DNA of 59,454 bases from Coriobacteriaceae bacterium (lineage in GTDB: Bacteria > Actinomycetota > Coriobacteriia > Coriobacteriales > Coriobacteriaceae), in the NCBI GenBank assembly GCA_902363875.1, contig CABJBO010000011.1, positions 1 to 59,454 on the forward strand. The letters are read 5' to 3'. This document shows, piece after piece, positions 20,608 through 28,800 of this stretch; the first letter of the stretch is position 1, and each line of letters begins with the position of its first letter. A model generated the notes under the pieces. That model was not told the origin of the DNA. It ran no database searches and saw only the letters and a list, made by a program, of their open reading frames with translations. Made by a program: the position numbers and the translations under genes.

Positions 20608-21525
20608 ATGGACCTGCCTATCAGCTTGGAAGACATCACGTATGCCGAGAACTATCTGGCGCAGGGCGACCTGGCTACGGCGACGCCGCTGCTTGAGCGT
20701 CTGGTGGAGCTCGCCGAGGAGTATATCGACGCTGAGTGCAAGACGGAGGAGAAGCGCCAGTACTTTAGCTTCGACAGCAAGTTTGAGCGCCTGGCCTATC
20801 GCCGCGTGGAGAAGGATCCGCGCGAGCTGGTGCAGGTCGAGGTTCCCTTTGACCGCCTGTACTCCGACATGGCGTTTGCCTACATTCGCCAGCAGGATTA
20901 TGTGAGTGCTCGGAATGCCCTGATGCAGGCCGTGCGTTGGGATCCCATGAACTGCAACTATCGCTTGGACCTGGCCGAGTTGTTCCGCGCGCTCGAGGAC
21001 AAGCAGGAGTGGGCATCGCTCTCGTTCTCGGTGCTGGAGCGCGCGAGCGACGGTAAGTGCGCCGCACGTGCCTACACCAACTTGGGTCAGTACTTCTTGG
21101 AGCCCGAGACCGAGAACATTTCGGCAGCCGTGGGCTGCGCGCGTCTGGCGCTGCGCCTGGCGCCCAATGATGCGCATACGACGCGCCTGCTCAACAAGAT
21201 CCATACCACCTATCCGGATGCCGCGGACGAGAGTGACGACCATGTGATGGGTGAGCTCGCCCTGCAGGGCGTGCCGACCTCGCCTTCGGCCGAGATCGCC
21301 ATCTGCCTGATCATGTGCGCGACCGATGCTGCAAGCGACGGCGACAAGCAGGAGGCTACGCGTCTGACGGTCCGTGCCCGCGACCTGGTGGGCGAGGAGG
21401 CATGCGCGGCGATTATCAAGCTGGTGCGCGAGAGCGATGCCGAGCTTAATGCCGAGCGCAGGGCAAAGCGCGAGGCTGCGGGTTCAAACGCCGATGGCGC
21501 CAAGGAGGCCGGCGATGCCCAGTAA
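20608..21525 (+). CDS. TPR-repeat-like hypothetical protein
   Basis: 305 residues, cytoplasmic, almost fully helical. Residues about 8-35 and 85-210 read as tetratricopeptide-like pairs (LYSDMAFAYIRQQDYVSARNA and AYTNLGQYFLEPE with LALRLAPNDA). The C-terminus is a charged Ala/Glu/Lys tail. It is probably a scaffolding protein, with no known partner. It overlaps smpB by 11 nt (ATG of smpB lies at 21515), so the two are coupled. SD GAGGAG precedes ATG 20608. Confidence 0.8.
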   Translation: MDLPISLEDITYAENYLAQGDLATATPLLERLVELAEEYIDAECKTEEKRQYFSFDSKFERLAYRRVEKDPRELVQVEVPFDRLYSDMAFAYIRQQDYVSARNALMQAVRWDPMNCNYRLDLAELFRALEDKQEWASLSFSVLERASDGKCAARAYTNLGQYFLEPETENISAAVGCARLALRLAPNDAHTTRLLNKIHTTYPDAADESDDHVMGELALQGVPTSPSAEIAICLIMCATDAASDGDKQEATRLTVRARDLVGEEACAAIIKLVRESDAELNAERRAKREAAGSNADGAKEAGDAQ

Positions 21526-21985
21526 GCGCGAGCGCAAGCTCATTTCCAAGAATCGCTCGGCACATCACGAGTACTTTATCGATGAGACGTTTGAGTGCGG
21601 TATTGAGCTGAGCGGTACCGAGGTCAAGTCGATTCGCGAGCGCGCGTGCCAGATTACCGATACCTTCGCACTGATTCGTGGTGGGGAGTGCTGGCTCGTC
21701 GGCCTGCATATCCACCCTTATAGCCATGGTGGCGTGTGGAATCGCGATCCCGACCGTCGGCGCCGTCTGCTGCTGCACCGCAAGGAGATCGACTTTCTTG
21801 ACGGCAAACTTCGCAACCGTGGTTATGCGCTGGTTCCGTTGGAGCTCTACTTTAATACCGACGGTCGCGCAAAACTGCTGCTGGGCCTGGGTCGCGGCAA
21901 GAAGCTCTACGACAAGCGCGAGGACATGGCCAAGCGTGATGTCCAACGCGAGATCGACCGCGCCCTCAAGGAACGCAACCGCTGA
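21515..21985 (+). CDS. smpB: SsrA-binding protein SmpB
   Basis: SmpB binds tmRNA and delivers it to stalled ribosomes for trans-translation. The 156 residues show the OB-fold core with NRSAHHEYFIDETFECGIEL and TEVKSIRE, the conserved HIHPYSHGG region, and the basic C-terminal helix (KKLYDKREDMAKRD) that occupies the mRNA channel. The start overlaps the TPR gene end, with AAGGAGG 8 nt upstream. No tmRNA gene is evident on either side. Confidence 0.96.
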   Translation: MPSKRERKLISKNRSAHHEYFIDETFECGIELSGTEVKSIRERACQITDTFALIRGGECWLVGLHIHPYSHGGVWNRDPDRRRRLLLHRKEIDFLDGKLRNRGYALVPLELYFNTDGRAKLLLGLGRGKKLYDKREDMAKRDVQREIDRALKERNR

Positions 21986-21998
21986 CCGTCCTTCATAA

Positions 21999-22064
21999 GT
22001 TGCGGTGGAATACGGACTGGTTTGCCTGTTTGAGGGGGCTATTCAGTCCCTATTTCACCGCAAC
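21999..22064. repeat. 66-nt palindrome downstream of smpB
   Basis: GTTGCGGTG (21999-22007) pairs with CACCGCAAC (22056-22064). The stem continues through an A/T-rich 5-bp step, one mismatch, then GGACTG (22014-22019) with CAGTCC (22044-22049). That is about 20 bp of stem around a 24-nt loop, geometry close to the 59-bp family and the 42563-42623 palindrome. The sequence is different. Confidence 0.75.
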
Positions 22065-22109
22065 TGCGGGCGTCTCATCTTGCTTATACTGTTCTGACAC
22101 ATATGTTTC

Positions 22110-22143
22110 AAAGGCAGCGTCTGTTATGGGCGCTGCCTTTTTT
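22110..22143 (+). terminator. Rho-independent terminator downstream of smpB
   Basis: AAAGGCAGCG (22110-22119) pairs with CGCTGCCTTT (22131-22140), followed by further T residues. Confidence 0.9.
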
Positions 22144-22194
22144 GTGGGTACATACATCCATGAGGTTCCAACCCGGGTTAGGGGAGTGATTGTT

Positions 22195-22698
22195 ATGGAC
22201 AAAACTGCGTTCTTTACCATGCCGAGCGGTCTGTACGTGGTGAGCGCCGCGGCAGACGGGCTGCGCGCCGGCTGCGTCATCAACACTGCGGTGCAGGTGA
22301 CGTCCATGCCGCCGCGCATTTCGGTTGCCGTGAACAAGGACAACGTCACCTCGGGCGTCATCGCTTCGGCCAAAGCGTTCGCGCTGACCGTGATCGATCA
22401 GACCGCCGATATGCTCTACATCGGTAACTTTGGGTTCCGCACCAGCAGCGATTATGACAAGTTTGCCAAATACGAGACCCGCGAGACGGCTCTGGGCATG
22501 CCCTATGTGCCCGAGCACGCGGCGGCCCTGTTTAGCTGCCATTTGATCGACACTGTGGATGTTGGCACGCATCTACTGTTTATCGGCGAGGTCGAGGATG
22601 CCGAGCGCTTGAGTGACGAGACGCCGCTCACCTACGATTACTACCATAAGGTCCTGAAGGGCAAGACGCCTCCGAAGGCGTCCTCGTATCAAGGCTAG
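22195..22698 (+). CDS. Flavin reductase-like FMN-binding protein
   Basis: 167-residue split-barrel flavoprotein of the flavin reductase family. MPSGLYVVSAAADGLRAGCVINTAVQ is split over the first strands, and residues 40-75 hold the usual FMN-binding loops (MPPRISVAVNKDN). In acetogens a closely similar domain is fused to rubredoxin (high-molecular-weight rubredoxin). Here a separate rubredoxin gene follows 89 nt later, which suggests the two proteins work as a redox pair, for example in oxygen or NO detoxification. ATG 22195 has GGGGAG upstream. Confidence 0.88.
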   Translation: MDKTAFFTMPSGLYVVSAAADGLRAGCVINTAVQVTSMPPRISVAVNKDNVTSGVIASAKAFALTVIDQTADMLYIGNFGFRTSSDYDKFAKYETRETALGMPYVPEHAAALFSCHLIDTVDVGTHLLFIGEVEDAERLSDETPLTYDYYHKVLKGKTPPKASSYQG

Positions 22699-22715
22699 AA
22701 ATGTTTTAAAAATAC

Positions 22716-22743
22716 TTGCATTATATTATTGAGAATCTATACT
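22716..22743 (+). promoter_or_regulatory. Promoter of the rubredoxin gene
   Basis: TTGCAT (22716-22721) and TATACT (22738-22743) are 16 bases apart in an unusually A/T-rich stretch 45 bp before the rubredoxin start. Confidence 0.65.
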
Positions 22744-22787
22744 GATAAATGAAGTACATCACCAGTCGCGTTTGAGAGGAGAACATC

Positions 22788-22931
22788 ATGGCTGAGGAGA
22801 AGAAGACGTATAAGTTCGTGTGCGTCGTTTGCGGTTACGAGGTTGAGGTCGATACGCCCGAGCTGCCCGAGGATTATGTGTGCCCGGTGTGCGGCGTCGG
22901 TCCCGATCAGTTTGAGCTCGTCGAGGAGTAG
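22788..22931 (+). CDS. Rubredoxin-like small iron protein (47 aa)
   Basis: A 47-residue protein with two knuckle motifs, CVVCGYEV (Cys12 and Cys15) and [12 protein letters not shown] (Cys32 and Cys35), which bind one iron in rubredoxins. The linker between the knuckles is shorter than in classical rubredoxins of about 53 residues, more like the rubredoxin-type domain of rubrerythrins. GAGAGGAG sits 7 nt before ATG 22788. It follows the flavin reductase gene and has its own promoter. Probable electron carrier to the flavoprotein or an oxidase. Confidence 0.9.
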   Translation: MAEEKKTYKFVCVVCGYEVEVDTPELPEDYVCPVCGVGPDQFELVEE

Positions 22932-22970
22932 CTCGCAGACACACGGCGAAAGCCGAACATAGCTCTGTCC

Positions 22971-23006
22971 AAGGGCCTCGGTCGAATTCTCGGCCGGGGC
23001 CCTTTT
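22971..23006 (+). terminator. Terminator of the rubredoxin gene
   Basis: AAGGGCC-CGG at 22971 on pairs with CCG-GGCCCTT ending near 23004, followed by TTCC. Good GC stem, short T-tract. Confidence 0.8.
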
Positions 23007-23073
23007 CCTCCGCCCCCAAGGGATCACGGTTGCTGTTGGCCGATCCTGTCTGTTGTGAGTCCGGCCGACCTTT

Positions 23074-23211
23074 TGTCTCAATCTGTAACATGTGGCGGCT
23101 CAAAACGGGCCTATCTGTTACAGATTGAGACAAAAGGTTGGAGCTGAAGAAATGTCTCGATCTGTAACATCTGGACATCAAAAGCGGGTCTTCCTGTTAC
23201 AGATCGAGACG
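23074..23211. repeat. Array A: two 59-bp palindromic units
   Basis: Unit 1 is 23074-23132 (its stem extends to 20 bp at 23071-23135) and unit 2 is 23153-23211. Arms are TGTCTCAATCTGTAACA with TGTTACAGATTGAGACA in unit 1, and the CTCGATC/GATCGAG version in unit 2. Centres are 25 bp and starts are 79 bp apart. The array lies between the convergent ends of the rubredoxin and Nramp genes, filling the gap. Confidence 0.92.
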
Positions 23212-23237
23212 TTTGCCTGGGTAGGTGCCCCGCCCCA

Positions 23238-24494
23238 TTACATCCCTGTCAACAACACGACATCGAGAATCGTCACGATGGCACCGATCCCTACGAGCAG
23301 CGCGTTGAGCGGGCGCGAGGTGGCGTATTTGCCCATGACGCGGCGTGAACTGGTGAGTCGTATGAGCACAAAGACCGTAATCGGCAGCTGAAGCGACAGC
23401 AGTGCTTGGCTCCAGATGAGACCTTCAAAAGGATTTGGGACGACTAGGCACGCCGTCACTGCGCCGACGAAACAGGCCGCCACCCCGACCGAGGAATGTC
23501 GGTCGTGGATGTCGTATTCCTCGTCGAACATGCCCGCAGTGATGGTTCCCGCCGCCATGCCCGCTGTCACGCTGCTCGATAGTCCCGCGAACAGCAGCGC
23601 TGCCGCAAAGATGGTCGAGCTCGCCGGGCCCAAGATGGGGGAGAGCGTGGCCGCTGCGACGGCGAGGTCGTCTACGACAATGCCGTGCGCAAAGAAGGTC
23701 GTTGCGGCCAGGATGACCATGGCCGAGTTGATTGCCCAGCCCACGCCCATCGAAAAGAGCGTGTCGAAGAGCTCGTAGCGCAGACGTTCTTCGATAACTT
23801 GCTCGCCTTGGCCTTCGAAGTGCATGGATTGGATGACCTCGGAGTGCAGGAAGAGGTTGTGGGGCATAACGACCGCGCCTAGGACACTGACGATAATTGC
23901 GGCCGAGCCGGTGGGCATACTGGGTGTAATCCAGCTTGCGGCGGCCTGTGACCAGTCGACCTTGACCAGCGCAAGCTCGGCCAAAAACGAGAGTCCTACC
24001 ACGCCTACGAAGGCGATGATCCATCGCTCGGCGCGCTTGTAGGAGCTCGTCATGAGCATCGCCATCGATACTGCCGCTACGATGACGCAGCCCGCGCGCA
24101 CGGGCAGCCCAAAGAGCATTTGAAGGGCGATCGCGCCGCCCAGGACTTCGGCCATGGCGGTGGCGATGGTCGCGAGATAGGCGCTGCCGAGCACCGCGCG
24201 TCCCACGATGCGGGGGAGAAAGCGGGTCGTGGCCTCGGCAAGACAGGCGCCCGTGGCGATACCCAAGTGTGCCGCGTTGTGCTGCAGCACAATGAGCATA
24301 ATCGTGGACAGCGTGACGATCCACAGCAGCGCGTAGCCAAACTGCGAGCCCGCGGCCATATTGGAGGCCCAGTTGCCCGGGTCGATAAAGCCGACGGTCA
24401 CAAGCAGCCCGGGGCCGATATGCCGCGCAATATCTAGGCCTCCGTGACCACCGGTGCGTCGGGAGCCAAAGTGTTGTTTGAGATGGTTGAGCAT
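23238..24494 (-). CDS. Nramp-family divalent metal transporter
   Basis: Proton-coupled importer of Mn2+ or Fe2+ (MntH type). The 418 residues have eleven predicted TM segments. TM1 carries GFIDPGNWAS (metal-binding Asp and Asn of the DPGN motif), and TM6 carries AVVMPHNLFLHS (usual MPH motif, although the metal-binding Met of the family is typically in the preceding position). Start at 24494 has AGGAG 6 nt upstream; 12 further codons upstream are in frame without SD. It sits between two 59-bp palindrome arrays. Confidence 0.92.
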   Translation of the reverse strand: MLNHLKQHFGSRRTGGHGGLDIARHIGPGLLVTVGFIDPGNWASNMAAGSQFGYALLWIVTLSTIMLIVLQHNAAHLGIATGACLAEATTRFLPRIVGRAVLGSAYLATIATAMAEVLGGAIALQMLFGLPVRAGCVIVAAVSMAMLMTSSYKRAERWIIAFVGVVGLSFLAELALVKVDWSQAAASWITPSMPTGSAAIIVSVLGAVVMPHNLFLHSEVIQSMHFEGQGEQVIEERLRYELFDTLFSMGVGWAINSAMVILAATTFFAHGIVVDDLAVAAATLSPILGPASSTIFAAALLFAGLSSSVTAGMAAGTITAGMFDEEYDIHDRHSSVGVAACFVGAVTACLVVPNPFEGLIWSQALLSLQLPITVFVLIRLTSSRRVMGKYATSRPLNALLVGIGAIVTILDVVLLTGM

Positions 24495-24569
24495 GGTGCG
24501 CTCCTGTGTATGGGCGGCGTGACGTCGCATCTGGGCCGTGCGGCGCCACGCGTCGGTTTTGGGTTGGGG

Positions 24570-25343
24570 CTACTTGTGTGCTTTGCCCTGATTGGCCACG
24601 GCGTCAATCTTGGCGGCGATGGTCGCCGGGTCGCCGATGTAGCGCTTGTCGAGGACGTTGAAATCGGTGTCGAAGGTGTAGACGAGCGGCACGCCGGTGG
24701 GGATGTTGACCTTGAGGATCTCCTCGGGCGTGAGGTGCTCGAACTTCATGACGAGTGAGCGCAGGGAGTTGCCGTGTGCGGCGATGAGTACGCGCTTGCC
24801 GGCGAGCATCTGGGGGCGAATCTCGTCTTCGAAATAAGGCCAGGCGCGGGCTATCGTGTCCTTGAGGCATTCGGTATAGGGCAGCTGGTCGGGTGCGACA
24901 TCACGGTATTGCTCCTGTGTGTGAGGGTCGCGACCGTCGCCCGGCTCGAGCGCCGGCGGGCAGACATCGAAGGAACGGCGCCAGATGAGCACCTGCTCGT
25001 CGCCGTGCTCCGCCGCGGCATCGGCCTTGTTGAGACCCTGCAGCGCGCCGTAGTGGCGCTCGTTGAGCTTCCAGGATTTGATGACGGGCAGCCATTCGCG
25101 GTCCATCTGGCCGAGCACGATGTTGAGGGTGTGGATCGCGCGCTTGAGGCGCGAGGTGTAGCAGATGTCAAAGTCGAAGCCCGCTTCCTTGAGGGCGCGG
25201 CCGCCTGCCGCCGCCTCTTCGCGGCCCGTGTCGGTGAGCTCGACATCGGTCCAGCCGGTGAACAGGTTGAGCTTGTTCCACTCGGATTCTCCGTGACGGA
25301 TAAGGACGAGTTGCATCGTCTGCCGGTCTGCCTGGTTTGCCAT
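24570..25343 (-). CDS. gpmA: 2,3-bisphosphoglycerate-dependent phosphoglycerate mutase
   Basis: Glycolytic enzyme interconverting 3- and 2-phosphoglycerate. The 257 residues contain the phosphohistidine motif LIRHGESEWN (His17), FTGWTDVELTDTG, the ERHYGALQG loop and the second catalytic His in AAHGNSLRSL. TAAGGAGG lies 7 nt before ATG 25343. Length normal. Confidence 0.96.
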   Translation of the reverse strand: MANQADRQTMQLVLIRHGESEWNKLNLFTGWTDVELTDTGREEAAAGGRALKEAGFDFDICYTSRLKRAIHTLNIVLGQMDREWLPVIKSWKLNERHYGALQGLNKADAAAEHGDEQVLIWRRSFDVCPPALEPGDGRDPHTQEQYRDVAPDQLPYTECLKDTIARAWPYFEDEIRPQMLAGKRVLIAAHGNSLRSLVMKFEHLTPEEILKVNIPTGVPLVYTFDTDFNVLDKRYIGDPATIAAKIDAVANQGKAHK

Positions 25344-25478
25344 AGGGGCCTCCTTAATGTGGCACGGGACGCGTGCCGTTTGTTTGACGCCGCAAAGGAT
25401 ACCCGTTTTAGGCTAAAAAGTTAACCACGACTAACAAAATTGTTGTATTTGAATAGGATGGTGAAAGGGGATTGCCGA

Positions 25479-25622
25479 AATGTCTTGATCTGTAACAAGT
25501 AGGGATGGAAATTGGGCCTAGGTGTTACAGATCGAGACATTCGGAACCGTCTCTCAAAAACATCTCAATCTGTAACATCTAGGCGCCAAAATTGGGTCTT
25601 CCTGTTACAGATTGAGATGTTT
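25479..25622. repeat. Array B: two 59-bp palindromic units
   Basis: Unit 3 is 25481-25539 and unit 4 is 25561-25619, starts 80 bp apart. In unit 4 both arms changed together (CATCTCAATC with GATTGAGATG) and the stem runs 20 bp, 25558-25622. The array sits in the 458-nt divergent gap between gpmA and gltB. The rest of the gap (25344-25478 and 25623-25801) contains the promoters of both genes but no motif I can place confidently. Confidence 0.92.
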
Positions 25623-25801
25623 GAAGCGGTGAGCTTACGGGCCGAACCTGGGGCCCTTGTTGTCGCCCTTGAGGTCGGCGGTGTCCACTCGTAGGGTGCG
25701 CGTTACGCGATTGTTTCGAAACGGGTGGGAAACACAACGGGCCGGCGATGCTCCTAGTATGCCTATTCAATTGACTGTCTAATATCTAGGGGAGGATCGC
25801 G

Positions 25802-28800
25802 ATGCAGGCAGATTCCGCTCAGCAGCAGGGCCTTTATCGCCCCGAATTCGACCACGATGCATGTGGCATCGGCGCGCTTGCCGATATCAACGGTGAGCGC
25901 CATCACCAGATTCTGGACGATGCACTGTCCATTCTGGTCAACTTGGAGCACCGCGGCGGCACGGGACTCGAGAAGAACACCGGCGACGGCGCCGGCATCC
26001 TGTTCCAGGTTCCGCATCACTTTTTCCGTAAAGAGGCTCAAAAGTGCGGCCAGATTCTGCCGGCAGAGGGCGACTATGGCGTGGCCATGCTGTTCTTCCC
26101 GCAGGACGACAAGGGCGTAGAGGACGCCCGTCGCGTGTTTGAGGAGGGCTGCGCCGAGGCCGGCGTGCCGCTGCTCTTTTGGCGCGAGGTGCCGGTCGAC
26201 CCGCACGACTTGGGCGAGACGGCCCGCGCCTGTATACCTACTATCCTGCAGGCCTTCCTGGGCCGTCCGGACGACACGCCCGCCGGTGACGCCTTTGAGC
26301 GTCGCCTGTACGTGTGCCGCCGCACCATCGAGAAAAAGGCCGACGCCGAGTTCGCCCTGCGCGACAAGATCTTCTACGTGTGCTCCATGAGCTCGCGCAC
26401 TATCGTGTACAAGGGCATGCTGGTCGCCACGCAGATGCGCCGCTTCTTCATCGATCTCAACGACGCCGCCGTCAAAACGGCCGTGGCGCTCGTCCACTCG
26501 CGCTACTCCACCAACACCACGCCCAGCTGGGAGCGCGCGCACCCCAACCGTTTTATCATCCATAACGGCGAGATCAACACCCTCAAGGGCAACGTCAACT
26601 GGATTCGCGCCCGCGAACCCAACCTGTACAGCCCCGTGCTGCAGCACGATCTTGAGCGCGTGATGCCCATCATCAACCGCGAGGGCTCCGATTCAGCGAT
26701 TCTGGACAACGTGCTCGAGTTCTTGGTCATGAACGGTCGTCCGCTTACGCGTGCCGCGTCCATGTTGCTGCCCGAGCCGTGGGACCACAACGACAGCCTG
26801 AGTGAGGAGCGCCGCGCCTACGATGCTTACCAGTCCATGCTCATGGAGCCGTGGGATGGCCCGGCGGCCATCGCCTTTACCGACGGTCGCACGCTGGGTG
26901 CCGCCCTCGACCGTAACGGCCTGCGCCCCGCCCGCTACTATGTGACGCGCGACGGTCGCTTTATGCTGGCAAGCGAGGTGGGCACCATCGAGGTGAGCCC
27001 CGAGAACATCCTGACGAGCGGCTGTCTGGGGCCGGGCCAGATGCTCGAGGTCGACTTTGCCCGCGGGCGCGTCATCTACAACGACGAGCTGCGCGCCCGT
27101 TACGCCAAGGAAAAGCCCTACCGTGATTGGATTGCCGAGGAGACGCTGACCGTCGACGCGCTCGATGAGCCCGTTGCGGCAACGCCCGCCGAGGACGCCG
27201 AGGTGCCCGCCGCCGTGCGTATGGCCAAGCTCGGCTACCACTGGGATGACGTCGACGAGGTCGTGCGTCCCATGGCCCAGCAGGGCAAGGCCCCGCTCGC
27301 CTCGATGGGCATCGACGCACCGCTGGCCTGCCTGTCTAAGAAGACGCGTTCGTTCTTTGACTACTTCTATCAGCTGTTCGCCCAGGTCACGAATCCTCCG
27401 ATCGATGCCCTGCGCGAGCACATGGTGACTTCGACCACGCTCTACCTGGGCAACCACGGCAACCTGCTCGAGGACTCCCGTACGGCCTGCCAGCTGGTTC
27501 GCTTGGAGCGCCCGTTGCTCAACGAGGAGGAGTTCGAGCGCATCTGTGCCATCGACCGCGTGGGCTTTAAGACCCGCCGTTTCCGTGCCGTGTACCGCCG
27601 TGATGCCGGCGAGGACGCGCTGCAGGCTGCGCTCAAGCAGCTTGCAGAGGACGTTGAGGCTGCGGTCCGCGACGGCGTGAACATCGTGGTGTTGAGCGAT
27701 CGCGCCGCTGCGGGCGAGGTGCCCGTGCCGTCGCTGCTCGCCGTGGGCTGCGTGCACAATCACCTGATCCGCGCCGGCGTGCGTACCTTTGCCGACATCG
27801 TGGTGGAGTGCGGCGACGCTGTGTCTCCGCACGACTTTGCCGCGCTGGTGGGCTACTCCGCGAGCGGCATCTATCCGTACAACGCACATGCGTGCATCCG
27901 CGATCTGGCGGCACGCGGCGATCTGGACGTGACGGTCGAGCAGGGCATCGCCAACTACAACAAGGCTGCAACCGCCGGCATCGTTTCCATCATGTCCAAG
28001 ATGGGCATCTCTACGGTGCAGAGCTACCATTCGGCGCAGATCTTCGAGGCCGTGGGCTTTACGCCGGAGTTCGTCAACGCGTACTTCGCCGGCACGGTGA
28101 GCCGTGTGGGCGGTATGGGTGTCGAGGACGTTGAGCGCGAGCAAAACGAGCGCTACGACGCCGCGCTCGCTATCCTTAAGAGCCCGGCACCCGATCAGCT
28201 GCCCACGCTGGGTTTGACCAAGTGGCGCCCGTTCGGCGGCGAGGATCACCTGATCGATCCGCAGACTGTCTACTTGCTGCAGACCGCCTGCTGTGAGGAC
28301 AGCTACGACACCTTTAAGGAGTACAGCGCCCGTCTGCACCGCACCGGTCGTGCCGTGCGTCTGCGCGACTTGCTCGACTTTAATGCCAGCGGCCGCACGC
28401 CGGTGGCACTCGACGAGGTCGAGCCCGCACTCAACATCGTCCGCCGCTTTAACACCGGCGCCATGTCGTATGGCTCCATCAGCAAAGAGGCGCACGAGTG
28501 CATGGCCATCGCCATGAACCGCCTGCACGGCCGTTCCAACTCCGGCGAGGGCGGTGAGGATCCGCGTCGCGAGACCCCGCTGGCTAACGGTGATTCCAAG
28601 AACTCCGCGATCAAGCAGGTGGCAAGTGCGCGCTTTGGCGTGACGAGCCGCTACCTGTGCAGCGCCTTCGAGATTCAGATCAAGATGGCCCAGGGCGCCA
28701 AGCCCGGCGAGGGTGGCCACCTGCCCGGCAAGAAGGTCTACCCCTGGATTGCCGAGGTCCGTCAGTCCACGCCCGGCATCGGCCTGATCTCGCCTCCGCC

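Noticed and set aside
21986..22194. tmRNA (ssrA) next to smpB
   Set aside because: The palindrome here lacks the tRNA-like ends, CCA and tag reading frame of tmRNA.
22065..22194. FMN riboswitch before the flavin reductase gene
   Set aside because: No RFN-element consensus; the only structure is an ordinary terminator.
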